A DNA stretch of 64,000 nt from Chrysogorgia sp. JL179-B06 (lineage: Eukaryota > Cnidaria > Anthozoa > Scleralcyonacea > Chrysogorgiidae). The translations under genes and the position numbers were made by a program. A model generated the notes under the pieces. That model saw nothing but the letters and a program-made list of their open reading frames with translations. It was not told the origin of the DNA and made no database searches. Shown here in pieces: positions 24,510 through 35,804 of the stretch. Within the stretch, counting starts at the first letter, position 1; each line of letters starts with the position of its first letter. The stretch covers positions 706,001 to 770,000 of the forward strand of contig JAYKKM010000375.1 in assembly GCA_035772405.1 (NCBI GenBank), written 5' to 3'.

Positions 24510-24890
24510 ATCGCATCTGATGTTGATGCCTTGGTAACTTATATAATTTGGCACCACACATCCTCTTGGTCTTAACGATCGTTTTTCTTTTATTTAATTT
24601 CCTACAAGTTTTTTTGTTATTTTAGTGTGCTTGGAACTTTTTTATTATTAGCTTATGCATTTCAAGTTGTGTTTCTTACTGCATTAATATCGCCTAATCC
24701 CCTTTATATTGGACCTGTCATTTCTCCCTCCCCCTCTGATCGACTGTAAAAATAGCAAATGATTTAACTTTTTGCATCTCATTAATTATTACTTTGTTTA
24801 TCTCCCGTGCATTTGATTGGCTACTTTCTACTTGTGACACCTTTTGGGAATATATATATATAAGCCCTATTTATTTTATTTCATCTCGTC

Positions 24891-24927
24891 TTACTCTGAT
24901 GAAGGGATCCGCTCGAAACGTCAGTAT
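24891..24927 (+). ncRNA. Hammerhead-like remnant
   Basis: TTACT, core CTGATGA, weak stem II GGGATCCGC, GAAA, then CGTC and AGTAT (4-bp stem I). Helix III is reduced to ACGT, which could pair only between two copies. A decayed Penelope-like terminus is the likely source. Confidence 0.4.
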
Positions 24928-24983
24928 CTCGTCACTAAATTCTTGGCAGTTTACCACCTTTTCACTTTACCACCTTTTCACTG

Positions 24984-24984
<1 letters not shown>

Positions 24985-25053
<69 letters not shown>
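24985..25053. repeat. (TA)n tract
   Basis: A pure TA run on the left edge of a second SINE family 1 array. Confidence 0.95.
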
Positions 25054-25057
<4 letters not shown>

Positions 25058-25904
25058 AAAGGATTTTATGGTGAAGGAAAATTTCGAGTGTTGGAATACA
25101 TACATTTTAAGACCAAACCGGGACCAGTTGCGAAAAATGCAACTTAGCGGCCTTCCGGTAGGAATTGAACCCGCGACTCTGCGATTGCTAGTGCAGTGCT
25201 CTGACCACTGAGCTACGGAAGCCGTTGCCGAGAGCCTAGTCACGAGTTCTGTATATATGGTGGTAATGCCGGGATAAGATTCTGGGTATATTATAGGTAA
25301 TATTTGGCATTTCACTCGATCAAACTACATGTTGAAAGGATTTTATGGTGAAGGAAAATTTCGAGTGTTGGAATACATACATTTTAAGACCAAACCGGGA
25401 CCAGTTGCGAAAAATGCAACTTAGCGGCCTTCCGGTAGGAATTGAACCCGCGACTCTGCGATTGCTAGTGCAGTGCTCTGACCACTGAGCTACGGAAGCC
25501 GTTGCCGAGAGCCTAGTCACGAGTTCTGTATATATGGTGGTAATGCCGGGATAAGATTCTGGGTATATTATAGGTAATATTTGGCATTTCACATGTAGTT
25601 TGATCGAGTGAAATGCCAAATATTACCTATAATATACCCAGAATCTTATCCCGGCATTACCACCATATATACAGAACTCGTGACTAGGCTCTCGGCAACG
25701 GCTTCCGTAGCTCAGTGGTCAGAGCACTGCACTAGCAATCGCAGAGTCGCGGGTTCAATTCCTACCGGAAGGCCGCTAAGTTGCATTTTTCGCAACTGGT
25801 CCCGGTTTGGTCTTAAAATGTATGTATTCCAACACTCGAAATTTTCCTTCACCATAAAATCCTTTCAACATGTAGTTTGATCGAGTGAAATGCCAAATAT
25901 TACC
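25054..25904. repeat. SINE family 1 array, two direct copies plus one inverted
   Basis: Direct copies at about 25054-25330 and 25331-25593 have tRNA-Ala-like heads on the minus strand (25149-25223, 25426-25500). They are followed by an inverted copy 25606-25904 with its head on the plus strand (25700-25774). The head-to-head junction near 25595 makes a long fold-back. All three copies share the variant GACTCTGCG and an extra T in GGATTTTATGG, so they are closer to each other than to the 3.5-4.3 kb array. Confidence 0.85.

Positions 25905-25995
<91 letters not shown>
25905..25995. repeat. (TA)n tract
   Basis: A TA run with two phase slips, closing the SINE palindrome on the right. Confidence 0.95.
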
Positions 25996-25998
<3 letters not shown>

Positions 25999-26282
25999 TA
26001 CAATCTACAGACACGTATTTCGCTGAAGCGTAGCTCTCACCAGTAGCTTGGTATAATCTAGATATGGGCATTCGAACTAATTATACCCAAGCGATTGCCG
26101 GTGGCAACCTCTTGTGGGACAAACAGCGGTTATGCGCAAAAAAAACAATTCATAACGAACACTATAACGAATATAAGTTAGTTTCTACTAAAAATATATC
26201 CCCGTCACCTATAACCAAATAGAAATTTCGTGATCATTATCTAATAGTTAAATATATACGATGGAAGGTTACCATTACTAAC

Positions 26283-26405
26283 CTGCACAGAACGTGCCAT
26301 TTCCAGAAAAACCTTCATTACACGAACAATTGAAAGATCCTTCCTGTTCAATGCAGTTAGCATGTCGATGACAAGGACTGGGTAATTTCAAACATTCTTT
26401 AACAT
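26283..26405 (-). CDS. EGF module exon 9
   Basis: A 123-bp phase-1 exon, DVKECLKLPSPCHRHANC to NGTFCAG, six cysteines. Paralogue of the exons at 36970 and 4817; only 187 bp separate it from the next upstream exon, a spacing also seen at the other two pairs (216-306 bp scale). Confidence 0.88.
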
Positions 26406-26592
26406 CTATAAGTATAAGGAAAGAGTTGAAATGACATTTTTATTAAAACCAATAAAAATCAATGAAAATGCAATTGAAAACAAAGAACGAAAGTAAATAA
26501 GAAAAATATTAAGCCGCATTCAAAAATCTGCAAATAACCATTTCGGGTTATTAACCGGAAAACAAAGATATTGCTCCATATTTCCTACTAAC

Positions 26593-26715
26593 CTTCGCAG
26601 AACGTTCCGTTTCCTTTATAACCATCGTTACAGGAACAGTTGAATGATCCTTCTAACTCAGTGCAGTTCGCGTGTTCATCACATGGGTCGGATATTTGAG
26701 AGCATTCTTTATCAT
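26593..26715 (-). CDS. EGF module exon 8
   Basis: A 123-bp phase-1 exon of the DDKEC type with six cysteines. Its upstream intron (26716-26790) is the uninterrupted counterpart of the Polinton insertion site next to exon 37277-37399. Confidence 0.88.
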
Positions 26716-26815
26716 CTATTTTAGTAATAATGAAGTTCTATTGATGAGGAGTCATTGTTGTGATATTTTGGCTAATGTTATTAATTATTAGATGCGTGAG
26801 AAAGACTGTTGTTGG

Positions 26816-26860
26816 TGACTGACGTTTCGACAGCCTCAGCGGCGGTCATCTTCAGAGTCA
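26816..26860 (-). ncRNA. Hammerhead-like motif at Penelope-like 3' end
   Basis: The minus strand has stem I TGACT/AGTCA (5 bp), core CTGAAGA (CUGANGA), stem II GACCGCC/GGCTGTC with one mismatch and one extra base after the core, GAAA and CGTC. The extra base and minimal helix III (ACGT) make monomeric activity doubtful. Confidence 0.4.
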
Positions 26861-27267
26861 AGTAAAGAGTGTTATTCAGAGTTTGCCTATACACATCTGG
26901 TTCATTACGTCATCGTTTGTTTGTGTCATAATTAGTGTGAGCGGATGTCGCGTCATGCGTTAAGCGTGGGTCAATATTGTTTGTAAGCGTGCAGGGCCAA
27001 TATTGTTTGTCATGCGTTAAGCGTGGGTATATTGTTTGTCGGTAGGTCTATTGTTCGTTGGTGCGTGCAAATAAGTATTTTGTTTTGTGTCGATAATTGT
27101 TGTGATCTGTTAAGTGGTTTATGTTGAAAGATGGCATACCAACTTTCTAATGTAATTCGCTGTTTGTAGTTTGTGTTAAAGACGATACATTCAGCCGAGT
27201 CCCAGTCAATATCGTGTTTTGTTTGTACACGTGGTGTTCAGCTATGTGATTAGTCCTGTCCTCGTTT

Positions 27268-28700
27268 CTAGCTAGTAGCTCGTTTGTGTTCAGCTAGTCT
27301 GATTTTTAGGTTTCTGCTGGTTTCACCAATATAAGTGTCTTGGCAGTCGGCGCATTTTATCTTATAAACTGCAACCTGTCTTTCGTGAGGTGGTTCTTTA
27401 TCTTTAACTTTAGTATGCAATATATGTCGCAAAATAGTTATAGGTTTGTGGGCTACAATGTTGTAAGGTCGTAAAATACGTGCAAATATAGTCTCTGATG
27501 TACGGTTGTCACTTTTGTGTCTCCTTGGTCTCGTTGATATTGTAGTTGTTCCGTTCAATAAAGTTAGTATTGTAGTGGTTTTTGCGAAACGCGCGCCGAA
27601 GATAGACGTTTTCGTTGCGCAGAGTTTCGGGTGAATCGCAAATAAGTTGTGCTCGTCTTGTAAAAGTCTTGATGGTTGTTGTTTTGTGTACCTTTGCGTT
27701 GTAAGATAATTCGCCCTGTAGTCTATCAGTGTGTATTGGTTTTCTGTAAACACTAGTCCTTAGTTTGTTCTTGTCACGTGTTACCAAACAGGTTATAGAA
27801 AAGGAAGAGTTCCATTCTCCTCAATTTCTTTAGTAAATTGTAGGTCACAGTTCTGTTCGTTAACATGTTTGTGGAAATTGTCGACGTCGTCTTCGTGTAG
27901 CGCAGTAATGGTTTTGGTAATGTTTATTTGTAAGTTGTGAGTGCGCGTTCCTCTATGGCTTGCATCACAATCTCAGCAACCACAACTGAGACTGCACGAG
28001 ATCGCATAGCTGTCCCGCGTAACTGTTTATAGTGCGTTCCGTTATATTGAAAATAAGTGGAGGTCAAACAAAGCGTAATTAATTCAATAATGTCGTCAGT
28101 GGGTTAAGGAAATGCGTAGGAAGATTGTTCAATAGAAGTTTCCGTACATTGTATAGCCAGTTGAAGTGGAATACTGGTAAACAGTGATTTCACATCAAAA
28201 GACATAAGTTTAAAGTCGTCTGGTATTTGTACTATTTTGATAGCGTTAATAAAGTTTTCGATATATTGAAGTTTGAGTTGTGATTTGTTTGTTAGTGGTT
28301 GAAGTAAATTTGTTAGGTATTTGGAGAGTTCATATGTAGGAGACCCACAGAAAGATACTGTGGGTCGCATCGGTATTTGCGGTTTGCGAAATTAAGGTAA
28401 TCCGTACAGTTTAGGTGGTCGCGGCACAGTACATCTGAGCCGATAGTAAGTTTGTATAAGTCAATAGCGTTTGTCTTTCTCAACGGGAAAATTTTGTTGT
28501 TGAGTGTTGGCGTTGAATATCGTTTGAATTTTTCGTTCGTTTCTTGATCGTTAACTAGAGCGTCCTGTATTTTGTCGTAGTAATCCGTTTTGTTCATAAC
28601 AACAATTATGCGTCGTTTGTCTGCGGGCAGTACCACGATGTTATCGTTGTTTTTAAGTCGTTTCGGCGCTTTTGTTCGTCTTTCGTTAAGTTATTGTCAC
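27268..28700 (-). pseudogene. Penelope-like reverse transcriptase and GIY-YIG endonuclease
   Basis: Broken frames in order on the minus strand: VVLPADKRRIIVVMNKTDYY (about 28640), a linker, FKLMSFDVKSLFTSIPL (RT motif A, about 28190), then 27268-27753 with ILRPYNIVAHKP and the endonuclease AVYKIKCADCQDTYIGETSR, RNLKIRLAEHKRA. The GIY-YIG module C-terminal to the RT is the defining layout of canonical Penelope-like elements. The RT YxDD region between 28100 and 27790 is lost or out of frame. Frameshifts and stops make it inactive. Confidence 0.85.
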
Positions 28701-29079
28701 GTATTTGGGCAGATTGTGTGGCGGAAGCATGCACTCTTACTACTTCTTATATCATCTTTCGTTGTCTCTGGTATGTCTCGTTGTTGCGCTAATACAACGC
28801 GAATATTGTATCCAGTCGACGCTGGTTAAAATAGTCTCGTTTGGTATTCGTTTGGGTGTTATCGAGTGTTTCAGTCCGTATGACAGTATTTGTTTTTCAG
28901 TTTCCTCTAGAGGGCAGGAAGAAATATTTCTACCCAGTTGTCGTCATTTCTGTGTCAGTTTCGTTTTTTTTGTGCTGTAATCGTTCAAGTTTTTGTTGGT
29001 ATTTATTTTAGCAGTCTGTCGCAGTTCTGTTGAATCGTTCATGCGAAATATTTTTTCACACATCTAATGATACTCCCAG

Positions 29080-29874
29080 TATATAAGTTGAGTGTACGAA
29101 TAAGAATATATGTATGGAATACGCATAAGCCTTGAAAAGCATTAGTTTTTGTTGCAGCTTTTCTATTATTAGCTATTGAAAATTGAATCTGATGTACAGT
29201 AGTTATTTGCATATGCTCTTTGAGCGTAACTTGTTATAATAGCCATAGTAATGATTCTTATGTCGAGAACCACAAATTTGTCAGTTTTCTATCCTCTAGA
29301 CACCGTGTAGTGTTAAAGTTATGTTTCCCTTTGCTTTTTCACTGTAACTTCTTGAAATACTCATAGTAATAATTGTAATATGTCAAAAACCAAAACAAAT
29401 TTGTGAGTATTTTTTCTCTAAACACACGTCACATGAGTATGTTAAACTAAATTTTTTTTAGTTAAGTTCGGTATCGTCACAGCTTGAAGTTAGTAAAGTT
29501 GGAAAGGTTTTGCTGTGCAAGCTGTTCAAGTTGTTCTGTGTGTTGTTCAGAGTTTTATATATTGACTAATAAACATCTGGCACAGCAAAATCATTTACTC
29601 AACTAACAACATTGGACTGTAAATTGACATCACAATACGACTACGTCGTCCAACAAGTACTTGTGTACACACGGTTGCACTCGTTCCAGCTTTAAATACC
29701 GTAATTAACATTGTCCGGCAGCTATCTAATTTATAGTAGCATTTAGAAGGTTGCGTGTTCAAGTCCTGTCTTGAGCTAACAACTTTTCTGAGTATTGACA
29801 ACTTAACACAGCTTGCACAGAAAAATCTTTACAACTTAAATTTGTTGTACTTTTGCTATATTTTTAATACAAAC
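29080..29874. repeat. Duplicated intron, no gene seen
   Basis: 29085-29250 matches 54360-54530 (ATATAAGTTGAGTG, GCCTTGAAAAGCATTAG, TATTTGCATATGCTCTTTGA). The rest is AT-rich intron without recognisable content. Confidence 0.6.
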
Positions 29875-29997
29875 CTTCACAGAATGTTTCATTTCCGTGA
29901 AAACCTTCACGACAAGAGCAGTTGAAAGATCCGAGCAGTTCAATGCAGTTGGCATGTTGATGACAAGGAGTGGGTTCTTGAGAACATTCTTCAATAT
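29875..29997 (-). CDS. EGF module exon 7
   Basis: A 123-bp phase-1 exon, DIEECSQEPTPCHQHANC to GNETFCEG, six cysteines. Paralogue of exon 54580-54702, with paralogous introns on both sides. Confidence 0.88.
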
Positions 29998-30129
29998 CTG
30001 TAAAGTATGAATTCTTATGTAGATACAATCAATATGAACAAATTAATATTAAAAATAATTAACAATTATGTAATTATTTAGTTGAAATAAAGAGAATTCA
30101 AAGATATGTTAAGCGAAACTACTCCCGAA

Positions 30130-30520
30130 CAGAAGTTGTCAAGGTTTTTAAATTTCTCCATCATAGGCATTAAGTTAAAGCATGTTAGTTTGTACTCTTG
30201 TATTTGTGAATAATCATTGATGAGGTTTGTCGTGGAAAGAACATGTGCAATACGTATCATCAAAAGCAGAAAAATAATTGGGATGCTCCGAAGGTAGAAT
30301 TCGTAAAAAATGCTGATAAAGAATATAAAGCGTTTATTAGACCAATGATGTATTGTAATAGATTATAGGTAGGATGTGGTAAGAGGAATGGAGATGCACA
30401 GGAAAAGGTTCAAAACCGTGAAGCATGCATCGTTACAAAATTACAAAGGAGTGAAGAGGCCTCGAACGATTTAAAATAGGAAAGTTTGATACGTAACAGT
30501 ATATATAGCGTTATAGCGTT
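30130..30520 (+). pseudogene. Very old LINE remnant in duplicated intron
   Basis: Stop-ridden, but the DNA matches 54900-55290 throughout (GAAAAATAATTGGGATGCTC; GTAAGAGGAATGGAGATG). In the latter copy EYKYLGIIID is readable, the palm-to-thumb motif of LINE RTs. Its presence in both paralogous introns shows that it predates the block duplication. Confidence 0.55.
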
Positions 30521-30839
30521 GTTGTTAAAACATCGCAATTTTTAAAACATTTTAATATCAATCATAGTGTTGTACCAAGGATTAAGAAACAAAGTCACGA
30601 ACTTCGTTTAGCGAAAGTCAGGAAAGAGTGTGCCAAAAATGCATTTCATTATTATTATGGATGGATTGTTTAAAATAAATTTAATAATAACTTATAATTT
30701 TATATATTAATTATTAAACTGTATACTAATAATTTTTTGATGTTTTATTTTGTAATATCTTTTAGTTTTGTTCAGGACCGCTAAGGATAACAATGGACAT
30801 TTTACAATGATTGGGTAACCGTGATGAAATAAAGATTTT

Positions 30840-31380
30840 GTATTCTATTTTAATATAATACTCTGTATTTCTGTTATTGTGATTAAATGTGATTATATCA
30901 ATGTTTTCACTGAAATGAAATTATTTACAATTCATGACTTACCGTTGGTTTTCGTTAAATACTACGGTCGTTTCGACCGTAGTATTTAACGAAAACCAAC
31001 GTTTCGTTGGATCGAGAATTGTAATTTTGTAAATCATATACAATAACTTTTTTAAGAAACAGTTGAATGAAACTACGTAAAATATTCCACCTGGTTGCTT
31101 TGTGAAACTGTTTGTTGATCTTTGAGCAAAAATAATGAGAATTTAGAGGAATCGAGGATAGTAGTGAAATTGTATTAAATAGAAAGGAAACTTTAAAAAA
31201 TCGGAAAACATTTCTAACAATGATAAAGACTATCTGCAATGTACAGATTAGAACTGGAAAAGTGCGTGATAAAGTATGATAAGTATAATCCCGAGATGTG
31301 ATTGGCGGATTTTCCCGCGAAACGACAATCATTGTTTTGATTGGTGGAATTGTATCTTGTAATTTACACATGTGTGTTCA
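30840..31380. repeat. Dispersed repeat with inverted copy at 58.7-59.1 kb
   Basis: 30850-31330 matches the complement of 58740-59095 (GATTATATCAATGTTTTCAC/GTGAAAAATTGATATAATC; CGATCCAACG). No protein is recognised; ORFs in it are unsupported. Confidence 0.6.
30943..31001. repeat. Perfect 28-bp palindrome, 3-nt loop
   Basis: Starts CGTTGGTTTTCGTTAAATAC, loop TTT, then the exact complement of the arm. The related repeat at 58.9 kb has only one arm, so the palindrome arose in this copy or was lost there. Confidence 0.85.
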
Positions 31381-31925
31381 TGCTGGTCTAGAAAAGTAAC
31401 ATTTCCACCATTTTATATCGTATTGGCACGACTTTGTGTATCCGAGGCAACATGAATATATATTATACTATAATATATAATATAACATTTCGGTATACCG
31501 GTTACTTTTAAAAAATCCGTTAAATTCATGTGTACTTTTTTGAAGATAGCTAGCAGTCCAGATTCCAGTCGCATGTGAAAACATAAGTTTACTTAAAAAC
31601 ATTCGAAGGTTATAGCAATTATCATTTTCCTGTGACTTCCTGATGACATCATTACATGGCATCAAAAGGAAAGAACTTTGGCTACATATACTACATACAG
31701 ACTGCCTTGATGGATTCTTTAAATCTGTGAAATTCTATTGCTAATTTCTTTATTCTAAGCTTCCTTAGCAACGGATATAAGCTCTGCAATGTCAAGAAAT
31801 GTCAAGAAACTGCGTGTGAATCGATGATTTCTATTTTAAATTTGGTCAGATCCATGTATGCTGCAGTCCTATGATTACTCTGTCGTTTACAACGTCGTTT
31901 ACGACGGAAATTATGTTGCACCAAC

Positions 31926-32048
31926 CTTCACAATATGTCTCGTTTCCAGTAAATCCATCATTACACGAGCATGTGAAACTTCCTACCATTTCAATACACT
32001 CAGCATTTTGAGGGCAAGGACTTGGGATTTGAGAACATTCTTTAGAAT
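31926..32048 (-). CDS. EGF module exon 6
   Basis: A 123-bp phase-1 exon, DSKECSQIPSPCPQNAEC to GNETYCEG, six cysteines. It is the most divergent module (CIEMVGSFTC), without a close paralogue in the window. Confidence 0.86.
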
Positions 32049-32099
32049 CTGAAGAAATGGATCCATGCCATGTTAAAATAGCTTCTCACAAATAAAACT

Positions 32100-33290
32100 A
32101 AGAATACTATACTCGAAATTTGCCTCACCTTAAAGTGCCTATAACCCAATGTATTTATTATTTATAAAAATTCTATATGTGGAAAATAGTTCAACAGTAA
32201 AATATTTCTTTGATTTGACCTTTCCTTCGATACTTTATACAGGTTTATTTAATGAATGTGACGTTAATCCAGTCATCATTGCGGATACCGAATATTCTGC
32301 TGCTATAGAAATTTGACATAACTCAAACGTTGATAGTATACCTGTATATGGTGCGTTTTGGTGTCCATTTCGTTGCTCCAAAACGTTTGGCAATATCTTA
32401 TATCTTAACGATCAGCTTATTTGGCAATATATTATTCCGCTAGAGACTTTACATTCGGTAACAGTAATTACACACTCAGAATGTGTTAAATCAAATTCAT
32501 TCGGCGACAAACTTTAAATGTAATATTCGGGACATTCGGTCACATAAATTGTCGTTCGCAACAGACTTTTTCGTTCGACAAGCATCCAAAGGCCAATGTA
32601 TGATTAGTTTTAGACCTTGTGTGATCCCATATAATTTTATATACCGTTTTAACTTCGGGGAGATACCTATATCACCTTGTGTGTTGAACCTACATTATAA
32701 TTCTACTGCTTATTTTGGTTTTACTTTTCGGAGAGATATCCACAATTATCGTGGTAACTCTATTTAAAATAAGTGACTTGATCTGAATTTATGCCTAACC
32801 AGAGTAGCATTGAACCATGTCTTGTTATCAATAGCGATAAGTTGAGTGAATAAACATATATGCATGCATGCATAGAATATGCAAAAGCCTTGAAAAGTAG
32901 GTTTTTATTGCTTTTTCCATATTTTGGACTATTGAAAATTTAATCTCATGTGTACAGTAGTTATGTTTGCATACTCTCTTTGAAGTAGTGTCACTTGTTA
33001 TAATACTCGTAGCAATGATTGTTGCTATGTCAAGAACCAAACATTTTTCCGGGTTTTTCTCCAAACACCCTAATTTTAAAATAAATTTAATTATTTTATT
33101 CCTTGAATATTTGCATGGATTGGTTTATGACAATATTTATAGTAAGGTTTGACTTTTGGGTACACCAGGTTTATTATCTATTGCAGAGCTTTCGACCTGT
33201 TGACTCACGTCTTATTCAGAGCAAATATCAACATCCTGTTGGGCATGTCATATAAACGATATATAATTGATCAACAAAATTTTTGAATAA
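32100..33290. repeat. Duplicated intron, no gene seen
   Basis: 32305-32345 matches 1275-1310; 32610-32820 matches 5540-5790, 8390-8600 and 60060-60260; 32830-33270 matches 8640-9160 and 60270-60850. No coding potential is seen. Confidence 0.6.
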
Positions 33291-33294
33291 AAAC

Positions 33295-33417
33295 CTTCAC
33301 AGAATGTTTCATTGCCGCGAAAACCTTCACGACAAGAGCAGTTGAAGGATCCGGGTAGTTCAATGCAGTTAGCATGTTGATGACAAGGACTGGGCGTTTG
33401 TGAACATTCTTCAATAT
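33295..33417 (-). CDS. EGF module exon 5
   Basis: A 123-bp phase-1 exon, DIEECSQTPSPCHQHANC to GNETFCEG, six cysteines. Close paralogue of 9205-9327 and 60865-60987. Confidence 0.88.
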
Positions 33418-33972
33418 CTGTAAAATACATGTAGTGTAAGATTTGATTTAGTTATTACATAATTATTTACATGCAGATACAATAAAATGAACACTAATTT
33501 TTGGTCGATAATTGGTCGATAACACTATGCTGAGTTATTTTTAAAAAATTAAGAGAATTCAGACATACGTCGATGCTACTCATTAGATTATTAAATTTCT
33601 ACGTGACAAAAGCTAACTTTGGAATCAGTCCCGTGAAATTATTTCCCCCAAATTATAATTGAATTAGAGAATAACATGAAAATAATTGAACCTTCCTAAT
33701 GCAATCCGATTGGCCACGCTACTCTCATTCTTATTTTTTTTATTTAATCAAATTTCAAATTTACATTATTATATTGAATACACTATATAATGAAAATTTG
33801 TGGACAGCTTAAAACAGATCAGAATTCTAGATCCCATAGCATAAACCGCCAGAAGAATTAACCAACATTATTTACAAAATCAAGAATGAATAATAATTAG
33901 ATAAAAGATAAAAGCTTTTATTTTTTCCGGACCGTATCCTACCAAATCCCGCGTTCTGATTGGCTAACGATC

Positions 33973-33996
33973 GGTCCGTATGAGAGCGTACGGACC
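33973..33996. repeat. Short hairpin near Crypton 5' side
   Basis: GGTCCGTA and TACGGACC flank an 8-nt loop. A related CTCTATACGGAC(A/C)TCCC motif occurs twice at 35732-35790 on the other side of the recombinase remnant, so these may mark Crypton ends. Confidence 0.35.
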
Positions 33997-34078
33997 GCGC
34001 GAGTTTTAAATCCTCACGTGAAAAGTTTTTTTAAATGTTTTAAAGACCGCCATTTAAAAAATTCGTACAAATTACAAA

Positions 34079-35483
34079 ATGTACTCAAACGAAAGCGAAC
34101 ACGGTGACAGTGAATTATATTATCCAACAGAAGACTTCACTGTTCCCTCTGAGGAAGGTAAAAGTACAGACGTTTCTTTATCGACCTTTAATACTGCAGT
34201 TGAGGACAAAAACACAAGGGATGATATTGACGAAATTCAAAAGTTTATTGAAGGACAGTGACCAGAAAACACAACAAAGAAGACAATATACGATATTAAT
34301 GTTGTAAAAAGGTACTTTATATCGATAAATGAGACAAGAGAAATTGAAGCAATACCTGCTAAAGAGTTAAATATCCTGGTTTCCAATTTTTTTATGAATG
34401 TACGAAAGAAAAATGGTCAAGTCTACGAACCTTCCTCCTTCAGTGACTTTCAGAGAAGCTTACAGAGATATTTAAATAATAAAAATTCAAATTTAAATTT
34501 ATTCCAAGACCAATAATTTAATAAGGCTAGAGAGGTCCTTTTAGCAAGGAAAAGATAATTGGTGCAGCAACTCCCCAAGGGGAACCGACCACAAGCAGCT
34601 AGAGAGTTGACGATGGCAGAAGAAGACTTTTTGAAACCGGTTTGTTTGGTAACCATGAACCAGAAGTTCTCCAAAGGACAGGTTCTTTCCCTTCATTTTG
34701 GATTCATAGCACGTGACGAATCCAGAAGATTAAAATGGAAAGGACCCGGAAACTGGCAGCGAGGTGTTCAATGGAAAGCCGAACGTGGATCCAAGACAAG
34801 ACACGGCGACGGCCAACATCAGAGAGCTTTTTATCCAACAGTCCAAGCAACACACAACGAACGTTGTCCCTTTCAATTGTTTCAATCGTTCGCCAGCCAT
34901 CGACCAGACGAGATGAAAAAGCCTGATTCGCCATTCTACTTGGCTATTAATCACCGTCGTAAACCACACTGCCAGGTCTGGTACACCAAAGCTCCACTGG
35001 GCAAAATTGAAATCGGGAAGTTACTTGTGAAGGCTGCGAAAGCCATTGATCTGCCAGGTAATATCAGCAATCACTCGGTCGGGGAAAACATGTTTCCCGT
35101 CTAATGGATGCTGATGTTCCACAGAACTACGTGGCTCAACTGAGTTGGCATAAGAATTTGAAAAGCCTGGATGCCTATAAGACAGCTTCAGCTAGCCATC
35201 AGCAAAAAATGTCAATGGTCTTGAGTCGCTCTCAGCCATGGCAACTTCCGCCGTCACTGCAAAGTCTGGAAGTTTAGAGAAGCATCAAGCCTCCACTGTA
35301 ATATTACAATCCAGCTCCCAAGAAGCAGTTGAGGGCATGTTTTCTGGAGCAACGATAGGAAAATTTGAAGGATGTACATTCAATTTTTTCCTCAATCCTG
35401 CGGCGAACGAAGGTCACGTCAAAGACTCAACACCAGCCAAAAAACGACGTGTAATCATAAGTGATGGAAGTGAATCGGACTGA
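34079..35483 (+). pseudogene. Crypton tyrosine recombinase, decayed
   Basis: Frames 34079-34261, then a shifted segment to ~34500 (KKTIYDINVVKRYF, VRKKNGQVYEPSSFSDF), 34559-35104, ~35105-35237 and 35238-35483. The KGNRPQAARELT, ARDESRRLKW, RAFYPTVQATHNERCPF, KKPDSPFYLAINHRRKPHC and SWHKNLKSLDAYKTAS blocks match the Crypton-derived recombinase domain also domesticated in QRICH1 and ZMYM proteins. The catalytic Arg of ARDE and the His/Tyr of HKNLKSLDAY remain. The H-x-x-R box reads NHSVGENMF, so the second Arg is lost just before a stop. It ends with FSGATIGKFEGCTFNFF and an acidic tail, as in the family. Confidence 0.8.
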
Positions 35484-35800
35484 ATTGCATCTCTTTTTTA
35501 CTTTTGTTGCAATATCCGAGCATTTTGTGAAGAACTTGTCGTTGTTTTTGTGCAACCATTACGCTAGATGCCAACAATATGTTAACAAACTTTTTTCGCA
35601 TTGTCTCGTTTGAAATAAACATGCTTCCTCTGTTCAGTCAAGTGACTACCTTATTTAGTTATTATAGCTGAGTGGCTTCTTAATGACGTCTCTGTTTGTA
35701 TTTTTATTCGCTGGGAAGGGGGGGATATTTCTCTATACGGACATCCCAGCCGGTGAACAACGTATTTTCTCTATACGGACCTCCCAGCCGGTGAATAACA
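35484..35800. other. Crypton 3' flank
   Basis: Contains a polyadenylation-like AATAAA near 35614 and two copies of a CTATACGGAC-CCCAGCCGGTGAA motif at about 35732-35795. No coding sequence is seen. Confidence 0.45.
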
Positions 35801-35804
35801 TATA

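Larger units (their letters stand above)
26790..29072 (-). mobile_element. Penelope-like element
   Basis: Delimited by comparison with paralogous introns: flanking GGCTAATGTTATTAATTATT on the left and ATATAAGTTGAGTG on the right continue the duplicated intron. It is transcribed leftward with RT then GIY-YIG. A hammerhead-like motif lies near its 3' end at 26816-26860. Confidence 0.75.

Noticed and set aside
25608..25880. ORFs of about 90 residues repeated in the SINE arrays (start [13 protein letters not shown])
   Set aside because: The identical peptide comes from every SINE copy and reads through the tRNA-like head; not a gene family.
31468..32052. Short ORFs around EGF exon 31926-32048 as separate genes
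   Set aside because: One is antisense to the exon and the others have no motif; the exon on the minus strand explains the conservation.
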